Origin: Rhizobiaceae bacterium
GTDB taxonomy: Bacteria > Pseudomonadota > Alphaproteobacteria > Rhizobiales > Rhizobiaceae
Length of the DNA: 64,000 bases
Assembly (NCBI GenBank): GCA_023953905.1
Contig: JAMLJA010000023.1
Location: 1-64,000, forward strand
Direction: 5' to 3'
A program made the position numbers and the translations under genes. This document shows positions 9,955 to 18,337 of this stretch, in pieces. Each line of letters starts with the position of its first letter. Position 1 is the stretch's first letter. Below the pieces are notes generated by a model, which made no database searches, was not told where the DNA came from, and worked only from the letters and a program-made list of their open reading frames with translations.

Positions 9955-9989
9955 GCAGCATCGCCTTTCGCAAACCATCGCGATGCTGC
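9955..9989. repeat. Hairpin upstream of gcd (GCAGCATCGC element, copy 2)
   Basis: GCAGCATCGC (9955-9964) and GCGATGCTGC (9980-9989) form a 10-bp perfect inverted repeat with a 15-nt loop. The arms are the same sequence as in the hairpin at 7271-7307, so one copy lies on each side of gcd. Confidence 0.65.
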
Positions 9990-10071
9990 TGCGTTTGGGG
10001 CGTCGCTCTGAGCCCGTGCCCCTTGGGGTGGCGTTGCCAGTGGCCAGCTAAAGAGCCAAACCGGGCGCCAG

Positions 10072-10137
10072 TAGTGTCAACTGTCCTAGTAGATAGTGGC
10101 CGACTTGCTTGACACTATGTCGTAGGTTGTCAGTATG
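10072..10137 (+). promoter_or_regulatory. Candidate promoter with 9-bp inverted repeat
   Basis: TAGTGTCAA (10072-10080) and TTGACACTA (10109-10117) are exact reverse complements 28 bp apart. The right arm contains TTGACA (10109-10114), a good -35 hexamer, followed after 17 bp by AGTATG (10132-10137), a weak -10. This lies just ahead of a small ORF with a strong ribosome-binding site. The dyad could be an operator overlapping the promoter; this is inferred only from layout. Confidence 0.4.
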
Positions 10138-10169
10138 TCGGCTGTCGATACCTTTACGAGGAGACTCAT

Positions 10170-10244
10170 ATGCATACCACGCGTTGCGCCTACTGGGACA
10201 ATGTAACTAGCTTCAGCCCCAGCGGTTTGATCAAGCCGCGCTGA
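10170..10244 (+). CDS. Small ORF, 24 residues, with strong RBS and overlapping hairpin
   Basis: ATG at 10170 follows a GAGGAG element with about 6 nt spacing and runs 24 codons to TGA at 10242-10244; the peptide begins MHTTRCAYWDNV. The second half of the ORF is also a strong RNA hairpin: CTTCAGC (10211-10217) pairs with GCTGAAG (10240-10246), and inside it GCGGTTTGATCAAGCCGC is a near-perfect palindrome. A terminator-like hairpin follows at 10261-10284. It may be a real small protein, a leader peptide, or a small RNA whose ORF is incidental. No homologue is recognised. Confidence 0.45.
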   Translation: MHTTRCAYWDNVTSFSPSGLIKPR

Positions 10245-10260
10245 AGTGGTGACATTTGAG

Positions 10261-10290
10261 GCCCGCTCCAGAAATGGGGCGGGCTTGTTG
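10261..10290 (+). terminator. Terminator-like hairpin after the small ORF
   Basis: GCCCGCTCC (10261-10269) pairs with GGGGCGGGC (10276-10284), including one G-T wobble, around a 6-nt loop, followed by TTGTTGATT. The stem is strong and the T-tract imperfect. It closes the 10.1-10.3 kb transcription unit. Confidence 0.6.
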
Positions 10291-10441
10291 ATTCCGCCTC
10301 GTTCGGCACAGATGGAAAGCCCTTGAAAACGACCGGGGACGCAAACAACAAGGCGCGGGGTCGCGTCTTGAATTCGAACCGTTTCAGCGCGCGTTTCTGT
10401 GCGCAGGCCCGATGGGGTGGTAGCTAAGTCTTTGATTTTTC

Positions 10442-10518
10442 TGGTCGGAGTGAGAGGATTCGAACCTCCGACCCCCTCGTCCCGAACGAGGTGCGCTACC
10501 AGGCTGCGCTACACTCCG
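10442..10518 (-). tRNA. tRNA-Pro (anticodon CGG)
   Basis: Read on the minus strand, the 77-nt sequence has acceptor arms CGGAGTG and CACTCCG, an anticodon stem CCTCG/CGAGG around the loop TTCGGGA giving anticodon CGG, the T-loop GGTTCGAATCC, discriminator A and an encoded CCA. It decodes the proline codon CCG. No phage-type integrase or repeated 3' half is seen next to it. Confidence 0.95.
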
Positions 10519-10706
10519 TAACCAGTCGGCGGTGATATAACCGCCAGCCCATGATCACGCAAGCACTTCAACGCGCCATTCCAGAAAGATCGTCATCGCG
10601 CAAAGCATTGACCGCGTGAGCGAAGCCGTTCACAAGGCAGACCCGGAGGCGGATATAAAGCATATTATCCACGCGTTTTGAACCAAAGCCAGTTCGGAGA
10701 CCCATT
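10519..10706. other. Spacer between tRNA-Pro and phosphomannomutase
   Basis: This 188-bp spacer must contain the promoter for the rightward mannose genes and for the leftward tRNA. GGAG at about 10695 is the ribosome-binding site of the next gene. No other element stands out. Confidence 0.4.
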
Positions 10707-12227
10707 TTGACTCTCAAACCAGTCGGTCAAGCGACACCCAATACCTTCGAGTTCGAAACCGAGGCATTGGTGAGCCCGACCGGTTTTCGGGAATATGACG
10801 CGCGCTGGTGGTTCGGCCACCCCGGTTCGACGAAAGAGCCCGAGCTCAATCTGATGGGCGTGCAAGCGCTCGGTATGGGCCTCGCTACTCTGATTCATCG
10901 CCTTGGCGTCGGACCCAAGATCGTGATTGGGCACGATTTCCGCTCCTATTCCATGGGTATCAAGCTTGCGCTCGCATCTGGTCTGCAGGCTGCGGGCGCG
11001 GATGTGAAGGACATTGGTCTCGCGCTATCGCCAATGGCCTATTTCTCGCAATTCGCCCTCGATACGCCGTCGGTCGCCATGGTGACGGCGTCTCATAATG
11101 AAAATGGCTGGACCGGCGTGAAGATGGGCGCGCAACGTCCGCTCACATTTGGGCCGGATGAGATGACAGCCCTGAAGGAGATCGTTCTATCCGGTGACTT
11201 CGATCTCAGAGGCGGTGGTTCATACGAATATGTCGCTGGCTTCCGTAAGGTCTATCTCGATGACGTGACAAAGGGGAAGAAGATCGCACGCAAGCTCCGT
11301 GTCGTGGTCGCGTGCGGGAATGGCACGGCCGGCGCATTCGCGCCCGAGGCGCTGGAGCGGATCGGCTGCGAGGTCATTCCGCTCGACGTTGAATTGGATC
11401 ACACGTTTCCCCGCTACAATCCCAATCCGGAGGATATGGAGATGCTCCATGCCATCCGCGACAAGGTTTTGGAAACCGGCGCGGATGTCGGACTGGGCTT
11501 CGACGGCGATGGAGACAGATGCGGCGTGGTCGACAATGAGGGCAACGAAATCTTCGCCGACAAGGTCGGTGTGATGCTGGCGCGTGACATCTCGGCGCTT
11601 CATCATGGAGCAAAATTCGTCGTCGACGTGAAATCGACCGGACTGTTTCACACTGACGAGGTGCTCAAGCGCCAGGGCGCGGTCACCGACTACTGGAAAA
11701 CCGGCCATTCCTATATCAAGCGTCGGGTGGCCGAGCTGGACGCCATTGCGGGCTTTGAGAAGTCTGGCCACTTCTTCTTCAATCCGCCGATCGGCCGCGG
11801 CTATGATGACGGATTGATCACGGCGGTTGCTGTCTGCGAGATGCTCGATCGCAACCCCGGCAAGTCGATGGCGGACATCTATCGCGATCTGCCTCTGACT
11901 TATGGCACGCCAACCATGTCTCCTCATTGCGGGGACACCGTGAAATATGGCGTGGTCGAGCGTGTTGTGGCTGATTTTACGGAGATCCGTGACAAAGGCG
12001 AGGCCTTCGCGGGTCAGAAGATTGTCGATCTCATTACCGTCAATGGCGTTCGCGTCGTTGCCGAAGACGGAACGTGGGGGCTCGTGCGCGCGTCTTCCAA
12101 CAAGCCCGAGCTTGTGGTCGTGGTCGAGAGCCCCGTTTCGTCGGAGCGCCGGCGGGAGATGTTCGAAGCAGTCGATGGCGTGCTTCGAAGAAATCCTGAA
12201 GTCGGCGCGTACAATCAGACTTTTTGA
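10707..12227 (+). CDS. Phosphomannomutase/phosphoglucomutase
   Basis: Converts mannose 6-phosphate to mannose 1-phosphate (often glucose phosphates too) for GDP-mannose and polysaccharide synthesis. The 506-residue alpha-D-phosphohexomutase has the phosphoserine loop VTASHNENGW near residue 131, the metal loop GLGFDGDGDRCG, the sugar loop GFEKSGHFFF (Glu and Ser in the EKSGH motif typical of phosphomannomutases) and a C-terminal RASSNKPELVVVVES phosphate-binding segment. The start appears to be TTG at 10707 with GGAG upstream. The next gene, 14 bp on, supplies the following step, so the two form a mannose-activation operon. Confidence 0.9.
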   Translation: MTLKPVGQATPNTFEFETEALVSPTGFREYDARWWFGHPGSTKEPELNLMGVQALGMGLATLIHRLGVGPKIVIGHDFRSYSMGIKLALASGLQAAGADVKDIGLALSPMAYFSQFALDTPSVAMVTASHNENGWTGVKMGAQRPLTFGPDEMTALKEIVLSGDFDLRGGGSYEYVAGFRKVYLDDVTKGKKIARKLRVVVACGNGTAGAFAPEALERIGCEVIPLDVELDHTFPRYNPNPEDMEMLHAIRDKVLETGADVGLGFDGDGDRCGVVDNEGNEIFADKVGVMLARDISALHHGAKFVVDVKSTGLFHTDEVLKRQGAVTDYWKTGHSYIKRRVAELDAIAGFEKSGHFFFNPPIGRGYDDGLITAVAVCEMLDRNPGKSMADIYRDLPLTYGTPTMSPHCGDTVKYGVVERVVADFTEIRDKGEAFAGQKIVDLITVNGVRVVAEDGTWGLVRASSNKPELVVVVESPVSSERRREMFEAVDGVLRRNPEVGAYNQTF

Positions 12228-12241
12228 GGCGGCTTACCGAT

Positions 12242-14494
12242 ATGAGTGAACGCATCGTCAGTTTCGTGATGAGCGGTGGTGTGGGGTCGCGTTTGTGGCC
12301 TTTGTCGCGCGAGGACAATCCCAAGCAGTTTCATGACCTTGCCGGTGACGGCTCAATGCTGGTGAAGACGCTCCGCAGGCTGGCCGGCAGGCGCGACGGC
12401 GAGACCCCGATCTTCCTGATTGCCTCGGAGCGACATGCAGACCGCGTGCGCTCCGACATTGCCGACATCGATTTTTCCGGTGGTGGCGCAATCTTTGAGC
12501 CCGTAGGACGCAACACCGCTGCCGCCGTGGCGGTCGCAACGCTTCAGACATTGAAACAGTTTGGCGATTCGCTGGTTTTGGTCGTTCCCTCGGATCATGA
12601 GATTACCACCGTCGATGATTTCTGGCGAAGCGTGGAGCAGGGCGTCCCTGCCGCGCGTGACGGACGGCTGGTGGTTTTCGGGATCAAGCCGACCCAGCCC
12701 GAAACCGGTTATGGTTATATCGAGGCCGGTGCGCAGACCGGTGATGTCAGCGACGTCAAACGCTTCGTCGAAAAGCCTGATCTGGAAACCGCGCAGGCTT
12801 ATGTAGAGGCGGGAAATTTCTACTGGAACGCAGGCATTTTCCTGTTTGGCGCGAATGCGATGCGCGAGGCTTTCCTGAGGTTTCAGCCGGAAATCTGGGC
12901 GGCTGCGGAAGCTGCGTATTCCGCTGCCAGCAAGGACCTCTCGGGTGTCTACATGCCACTCGAGCTTTATGAAGCCATTCCTTCCGATTCCATCGACTAT
13001 GCCGTGATGGAGCGGGCCGAAGGAATCGTCATGGTTCCGGCGGCGTTCCGATGGAGTGATCTGGGGTCTTGGCAGTCCCTGCTGGATGTCAGCCCGTCTG
13101 ACGACAAAGGCAATGTCATTGTCGGCGATGTCGTCGCCATCGAATGCGAGAACTCCTACATTCGTAGCGAAGGTCGACTGTTGTCGGCCATCGGCCTGCG
13201 CGACATGGCGATCGTCTCGACCGCCGATGCTACTTTTGTGGCGCCGGTGGATCGCAGCCAGCACGTCAAGAAGATCGTCGAACAACTCGAAAAGAGCGGA
13301 CGCCTCGAAACCAAGTTCACGCCTTCGGACGGGCGCGTGATGGTGCCGGGTGCTTGGCGCAAGAGGGTCTATCACTGGCTCTTCGATGAAACATTGCCGC
13401 TCTGGTCGACGGCAGGCGTGGACCATGAGAACGGTGGGTTCTTCGAGGCGCTGGATTTTGCGGGAAGGCCAATCCGCAAGCCGAAACGCATGCGTACCAT
13501 GGCGCGGCAGATTTATGCCTTCGCTGTCGCCAAGGAGCGCGGCTGGACGGGCGACGCAGGCGCGCTGATTGCGCATGGCATCGACTTTATTGCGCGCAAT
13601 GGGCGAACCGAGAGAGGCGGCTGGGTCCGTACGTTGAACGTCGACGGCTCCGTCGCCGATCCGGTCGAGGACGCCTACGACCATTCCTGCGTGCTGCTGG
13701 CGCTGGCCCATGCGCATTTGAGCGGCAATCCGGATGCATTGAGGCTTGGCAAGGAGACGTTCGCCTTCCTCGATGACTATCTCGAAGACCACCGTTTGAC
13801 AGGATTTCTGGAAACAGCGGAAGGCGAGGGCATACGCCGCTCAAACCCGCACATGCATATGCTGGAGGCGTTTCTCGCCTGGTATCACGTCACGGGTGAA
13901 CGGTCGTATCTTCGCCGCGCGGCCCGCATCATCGATCTGTTCCGCACAAGCCTGTTCGATTCCGATACCTGGACTCTCGGCGAGTATTTCGATGACGACT
14001 GGAAGCCGGTGGAGGGGGAAAAGGGCGACTGGACGGAACCCGGCCATCACTTCGAATGGGCGTCACTGCTTGTCGATTTCGCCACCGCCAGCGGCCAGAA
14101 GGACCTCCTTGTGTTCGCGCGAAAGCTCTATTCATCGGCAGTGGCAAACGGCCTGAATCGCGCGACCGGACTGGCCTATGGAGCGGTGACCCGGCAGGGT
14201 CTGCCCCTCGATACGATATCCCGAAGCTGGCCCCAGACGGAGGCAATCAAGGCCGCGACCGCGCTGGATGGAACGGGCGGGCCCGATCTGAAGCCAGAGA
14301 TCGAAGCGCGCGTGGCACGCCTTTTCAGATGGCATATCGATCCGGCGCCAACCGGTCTCTGGATCGATCGTATCGATGAACGCGGCAGGAGCCAGGCACA
14401 GGAGGTGCCCGCGAGTATCTTCTACCACCTTGTCTGTGCGCTCACGCAGTATCTTGATGAAACGGAACCTGCCGAGCCCGTTAGCCGAAGCTGA
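12242..14494 (+). CDS. Fused mannose-1-phosphate guanylyltransferase / AGE-family isomerase
   Basis: A 750-residue two-domain enzyme. Residues ~1-350 are a sugar nucleotidyltransferase with MSGGVGSRLWPLSRE (the GTP-binding signature) and RFVEKPD, as in ManC/AlgA GDP-mannose pyrophosphorylases. Residues ~370-745 are an (alpha/alpha)6 barrel of the N-acylglucosamine 2-epimerase/mannose isomerase family, with NPHMHMLEAF, EPGHHFEWASLL and RSWPQTEAIKA. The product can therefore isomerise a hexose and make GDP-mannose. The better known bifunctional enzymes (AlgA, XanB) carry a cupin-type isomerase instead. ATG at 12242 is preferred over the upstream frame opening at 12224. It ends 3 bp from the convergent betB stop. 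Confidence 0.88.
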   Translation: MSERIVSFVMSGGVGSRLWPLSREDNPKQFHDLAGDGSMLVKTLRRLAGRRDGETPIFLIASERHADRVRSDIADIDFSGGGAIFEPVGRNTAAAVAVATLQTLKQFGDSLVLVVPSDHEITTVDDFWRSVEQGVPAARDGRLVVFGIKPTQPETGYGYIEAGAQTGDVSDVKRFVEKPDLETAQAYVEAGNFYWNAGIFLFGANAMREAFLRFQPEIWAAAEAAYSAASKDLSGVYMPLELYEAIPSDSIDYAVMERAEGIVMVPAAFRWSDLGSWQSLLDVSPSDDKGNVIVGDVVAIECENSYIRSEGRLLSAIGLRDMAIVSTADATFVAPVDRSQHVKKIVEQLEKSGRLETKFTPSDGRVMVPGAWRKRVYHWLFDETLPLWSTAGVDHENGGFFEALDFAGRPIRKPKRMRTMARQIYAFAVAKERGWTGDAGALIAHGIDFIARNGRTERGGWVRTLNVDGSVADPVEDAYDHSCVLLALAHAHLSGNPDALRLGKETFAFLDDYLEDHRLTGFLETAEGEGIRRSNPHMHMLEAFLAWYHVTGERSYLRRAARIIDLFRTSLFDSDTWTLGEYFDDDWKPVEGEKGDWTEPGHHFEWASLLVDFATASGQKDLLVFARKLYSSAVANGLNRATGLAYGAVTRQGLPLDTISRSWPQTEAIKAATALDGTGGPDLKPEIEARVARLFRWHIDPAPTGLWIDRIDERGRSQAQEVPASIFYHLVCALTQYLDETEPAEPVSRS

Positions 14495-14497
14495 CCG

Positions 14498-15961
14498 TCA
14501 ATAGGGGCTCTCGACGTCGCCTGTTTCGACATAGACCGACTTGACCTGAGAATAGTGGACGAGCGCCTCGATACCATTTTCGCGACCGATGCCGGATTGC
14601 TTGTAGCCGCCGAAAGGCAGCTCTACCGGTGTCAGATTATAGGCGTTGATCCAGCAGGTGCCTGCCTGGAGCTGCGAGATCACGCGATGGGCCCGTACCA
14701 GATCACGGGTGAAGACCCCTGCCGCCAAACCAAATTCCGTATCGTTGGCACGCGCAATCACTTCGTCTTCATCATCGAAAGCAAGAACGGTCACAACGGG
14801 GCCGAAAATCTCTTCGCGGGCAATCCGCATCCGGTCAGTCACGTCAGAGAACACGGTCGGTTCGATGAAGAAACCGCCCCCCAAGCCCTGCAATGAAGGC
14901 GTGCCGCCACCAGTCATCAATCGAGCGCCTTCGGCCTGTCCGATGCGGATGTATTCGAGCACCTTTTCGTGCTGCGCCTTGTTGATCAACGGCCCCATCT
15001 GGGTGTCCGGATCGAGCGGGTCTCCGAGACGTATGTTTCTTGTACGCTCGACCAGCCGCGTCAGAAAATGTTCATACACATTCCGCTGCACGAATACGCG
15101 GGTTCCATTGGAGCAAACCTGACCCGCCGAATAGAAGTTACCAAGCATGGCCCCGCCAATGGCGTTCTCGACATTCGCATCGTCGAACACGATCAGCGGT
15201 GATTTGCCGCCCAGCTCCATGGTCGCGTGTTTCATCAGCGATCCGGCAAGTCCCATCACCTTGCGACCGGTGGGGACTGATCCGGTAACAGAGACTTTTG
15301 CGGTAATGGGGTGCGAGACGAGTGCAGCGCCGATGTCGCCATAGCCCTGCACCACGTTGAAAAGCCCGTCCGGAAGACCAGCCTCCGAATAGATTTCAGC
15401 CAAGGCGAGCGCGGACAGGGGTGTGTTTTCCGAGGGTTTGAAAACCATGGCATTGCCCATCGCGAGCGCGGGCGCAGACTTCCAGGTCGCAATCTGGATG
15501 GGATAGTTCCACGCGCCGATCCCGACGCACACACCTAGTGCTTCGCGCCGCGTATAGCCGAAGGGTCCGCCGAGATCGACGGCTTCGCCATTAAAGGTCG
15601 CAACGGCGCCCGCGAAGAACTCCAGCGCATCGGCACCCGAGGCGGCGTCGGCGACGGTCGTTTCTTGATAGGGCTTGCCGGTGTCGAGTGTTTCGAGCCT
15701 CGAAAGCTCCTCGTTTCGCGCACGCATGATGTCGGAGGCGCGCCGCAGGATGCGGCCACGTTCAACCGGCTTCAGCCGCGCCCATGCGGGCTGGGCGGCA
15801 CGCGCCGCTTCCATCGCAAGCTCCACGACATTCGATGTCGCCGCGTGCAACGATGCGATTGTCTCGCCGGTGGCCGGATATATGCTGGTGAGCTCCGCCC
15901 CATGCTCGTCGTCGAGGAAGCGACCGTTGACATAATGCGAGGCGGCGGGCTGCGCTTTCAT
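14498..15961 (-). CDS. betB: Betaine aldehyde dehydrogenase
   Basis: Oxidises betaine aldehyde to glycine betaine with NAD(P)+, the second step of osmoprotectant synthesis from choline. The 487-residue aldehyde dehydrogenase has GAWNYP, the NAD-binding SVTGSVPTGRKVM, the general-base Glu in TMELGGKSPLIVFDDA and the catalytic Cys in GQVCSNGTRVFV. It is the last gene of the leftward betI-gst-betA-betB group, 51 bp after betA. It is close enough to be co-transcribed. Confidence 0.94.
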   Translation of the reverse strand: MKAQPAASHYVNGRFLDDEHGAELTSIYPATGETIASLHAATSNVVELAMEAARAAQPAWARLKPVERGRILRRASDIMRARNEELSRLETLDTGKPYQETTVADAASGADALEFFAGAVATFNGEAVDLGGPFGYTRREALGVCVGIGAWNYPIQIATWKSAPALAMGNAMVFKPSENTPLSALALAEIYSEAGLPDGLFNVVQGYGDIGAALVSHPITAKVSVTGSVPTGRKVMGLAGSLMKHATMELGGKSPLIVFDDANVENAIGGAMLGNFYSAGQVCSNGTRVFVQRNVYEHFLTRLVERTRNIRLGDPLDPDTQMGPLINKAQHEKVLEYIRIGQAEGARLMTGGGTPSLQGLGGGFFIEPTVFSDVTDRMRIAREEIFGPVVTVLAFDDEDEVIARANDTEFGLAAGVFTRDLVRAHRVISQLQAGTCWINAYNLTPVELPFGGYKQSGIGRENGIEALVHYSQVKSVYVETGDVESPY

Positions 15962-16012
15962 ACCGTCATTCCAGTTCGTCTGACGTCACAACATAGCACT
16001 TATCTGAAGACG

Positions 16013-17665
16013 TCACCGGTCGCTTTCGCGCCATCGCGGATTGATCCACGGCTCTTCATTGGATCGGGGCAGGGGCGACCTGCCAAGAATGTGGTCGGCA
16101 GCCTTCTCGCCGGTCATGATGGAGGGCGCGTTCAGATTGCCGTTGGTGATGCGCGGGAAGATCGAGGAATCGGCCACGCGCAGACCATCGACCCCAATCA
16201 CGCGGCATTCTGCATCGACCACCGCCATCGCGTCGTCGGCGCTTCCCATCCGGCACGTACCGCACGGATGATACGCGCTCTCGGCATGGGACCTTATGAA
16301 CGCGTCAAGCGCATCGTCGCTAGTCACCTCAGCGCCAGGCGAAATTTCCTTGCCACGATATGAATCGAACGCCTGTTGGCCAAAGATTTCGCGCGTCAGC
16401 CGGATGCAGTACCGGAAATCGGACCAGTCGTCGGGATGCGACATGTAGTTGAAGCGAATTTCGGGATTGTGCCACGGGTCTGACGAACGCAATGAGACCG
16501 ATCCGCGTGATTTGGATCGCATCGGTCCGACATGTGCCTGAAACCCGTGAGACTTCGAGGCCGCCCGGCCATCGTACCGGACTGCTGCGGGAATGAAATG
16601 ATACTGGATGTCGGGATAGTCGACGCCGGGTGCCGAGCGCACAAAGGCAGCCGCCTCAAAGTGGTTGGTCGCTCCGAGCCCAGTCTTGAACAGCAGCCAG
16701 CGCGCACCGATCAATGCCTTTGAAAACGGGTTCAGAACCGAATTCAACGTGATCGGTTTCAGCGATTCCTGCTGAATATAGAGTTCCAGATGATCCTGCA
16801 GGTTTTGGCCGACGCCACGCCGATCCGCGATGATTTCGATGCCGTGGGAGGCCAAATGCTCACCAGGTCCAATACCCGACAGCATCAAGAGCTTCGGCGA
16901 ATTGATAGAGGAGGCCGCAATGACAACTTCGCGCCTTGCCTTAACGATCTGAATCTTTTTGTGAGCTTCGATCTCCACGCCAGTCGCGCGTTGATTCTCG
17001 ATCACCACCCGCCGCGCGAACGCACTGTGAAGACTCACATTTTTGCGCTTCAGTGCAGGGCGCAGATAGGCATTCGCGACAGACCAGCGGCGGCCATTGT
17101 GGATAGTCTGTTCCATCGCTCCGAAGCCTTCCTGCTTGGAGCCGTTGTAGTCGACCGTCGTTTCGAAACCCGCTTGCCGGCCTGCCTCGATGAAGGCGTC
17201 ATAGAGGGGATTGGAGCGCTTTCCTCTCTGAACGAAGAGTGGGCCATCCGTACCCCGCCAGCCATCTTCCGGATCTGCCGTGTTCTCCATGCGCTTGAAA
17301 TAGGGGAGGACATCCGCAAAACCCCATCCGGTCGCGCCTTGTTCGCTCCAGTGATCGAAGTCGCGGGCATGGCCCCGCACATAGACCATGCCGTTGATGG
17401 AGGATGAACCGCCGAGCACCTTGCCGCGCGGCGTCGCAAGTCGTCGACCGCCGAGATGGGGTTCCGGTTCGCTGGAAAAACCCCAATCGTAGCGTCGCAT
17501 GTTCATGGGGATCGAAAGGGCCGAAGGCATCTGGATCAATGGCCCGTAGTCGGTCCCCCCATACTCTATGACGATGACGGAATGATGCCCATCCTCAGAC
17601 AGCCGGTAGGCCAACGCCGACCCCGCCGAGCCGGAGCCTATGACGACATAGTCCGCTTCAAGCAT
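16013..17665 (-). CDS. betA: Choline dehydrogenase (GMC oxidoreductase)
   Basis: FAD-dependent membrane-associated enzyme that oxidises choline to betaine aldehyde. The 550-residue protein opens with DYVVIGSGSAGSALA, the dinucleotide-binding motif, then GGSSSINGMVYVRG, the first GMC signature, and ends with the active-site histidine in SAYHPCGTCRMG and the asparagine in NGNLNAPSIMTGEKAAD. It sits 30 bp after the glutathione S-transferase gene and before betB. Context with betI and betB makes choline the likely substrate rather than another alcohol. Confidence 0.93.
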   Translation of the reverse strand: MLEADYVVIGSGSAGSALAYRLSEDGHHSVIVIEYGGTDYGPLIQMPSALSIPMNMRRYDWGFSSEPEPHLGGRRLATPRGKVLGGSSSINGMVYVRGHARDFDHWSEQGATGWGFADVLPYFKRMENTADPEDGWRGTDGPLFVQRGKRSNPLYDAFIEAGRQAGFETTVDYNGSKQEGFGAMEQTIHNGRRWSVANAYLRPALKRKNVSLHSAFARRVVIENQRATGVEIEAHKKIQIVKARREVVIAASSINSPKLLMLSGIGPGEHLASHGIEIIADRRGVGQNLQDHLELYIQQESLKPITLNSVLNPFSKALIGARWLLFKTGLGATNHFEAAAFVRSAPGVDYPDIQYHFIPAAVRYDGRAASKSHGFQAHVGPMRSKSRGSVSLRSSDPWHNPEIRFNYMSHPDDWSDFRYCIRLTREIFGQQAFDSYRGKEISPGAEVTSDDALDAFIRSHAESAYHPCGTCRMGSADDAMAVVDAECRVIGVDGLRVADSSIFPRITNGNLNAPSIMTGEKAADHILGRSPLPRSNEEPWINPRWRESDR

Positions 17666-17695
17666 CGAGCGCGATCCTAAGGGGCAGGCGGCGGG

Positions 17696-18337
17696 TCATT
17701 TCGCTCGCAAGCTCTCGTATGACACCATCGCATGTTCGGCATAGGCGGGGCGTGCCGACAAACGGTCGTAATAGGCGCGCAGATGCGGCGTCTCGGCACG
17801 ATCGAATTCCAGCGTGAAATATCGGTAGAGCAGGGTGCCGACGATGATGTCGGCGAAGCATATGTCCTTTCCGCCGATATAGTCGCCTTCGGAAAGGCGC
17901 TGATCGAGCATCAGGGCGAGCGGTTTCATGCGCGCCGCCGCCGCCGCAATCGCGGCGTGGTCACGCTTGTCCGGCGTCACGCCAATAATCGGCCAGAACA
18001 GGTTGGGCAGAAGCACGGGTGCGAAACTGGTCTTGATCCACTCGGCCCACATGTCCACCTGCGCACGCGCGACGGGAGACGTTGGCCAGAACTGCGCGTC
18101 GCCGTAACTTGCCGCCAGATAGCGTACGATCGCCGCGCTTTCCCACAGGAAAGGCCCGTCGCCATCTCTGACGACCGGAACGAGGCCGTTCGGGTTCATC
18201 GCTTTGAACTCGGCCGTGTCGTTGCCGCCAAAGGCGCCGCCCACATCAAGCCGCTTGTGCTCGAGTTTAAGCTCTGCGATGGCCCACATCACCATCTGCA
18301 CATTGCCGGACGTTGCCCGGCCCCAGACTGTAATCAT
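17696..18337 (-). CDS. Glutathione S-transferase family protein within the bet operon
   Basis: A 213-residue protein with a thioredoxin-like N-terminal domain (MITVWGRATSGNVQMVMWAI, NPNGLVPVV cis-Pro loop, ESAAIVRYLA glutathione-binding loop) and an all-helical C-terminal domain. It overlaps the betI stop by 4 bp (ATGA) and precedes betA by 30 bp, so it is part of the bet operon. Rhizobial bet operons more often carry the choline sulfatase gene betC here. A role in handling the reactive betaine aldehyde is only an inference. Confidence 0.85.
   Translation of the reverse strand: MITVWGRATSGNVQMVMWAIAELKLEHKRLDVGGAFGGNDTAEFKAMNPNGLVPVVRDGDGPFLWESAAIVRYLAASYGDAQFWPTSPVARAQVDMWAEWIKTSFAPVLLPNLFWPIIGVTPDKRDHAAIAAAAARMKPLALMLDQRLSEGDYIGGKDICFADIIVGTLLYRYFTLEFDRAETPHLRAYYDRLSARPAYAEHAMVSYESLRAK

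Noticed and set aside
10442..10518. tRNA-Pro as an integration site of a mobile element
   Set aside because: No integrase and no repeated tRNA 3' end were found within several kilobases on either side.
12353..13792. 479-codon minus-strand open frame opposite the mannose fusion gene
   Set aside because: The plus-strand protein has conserved motifs in both domains, and the antisense product shows none.
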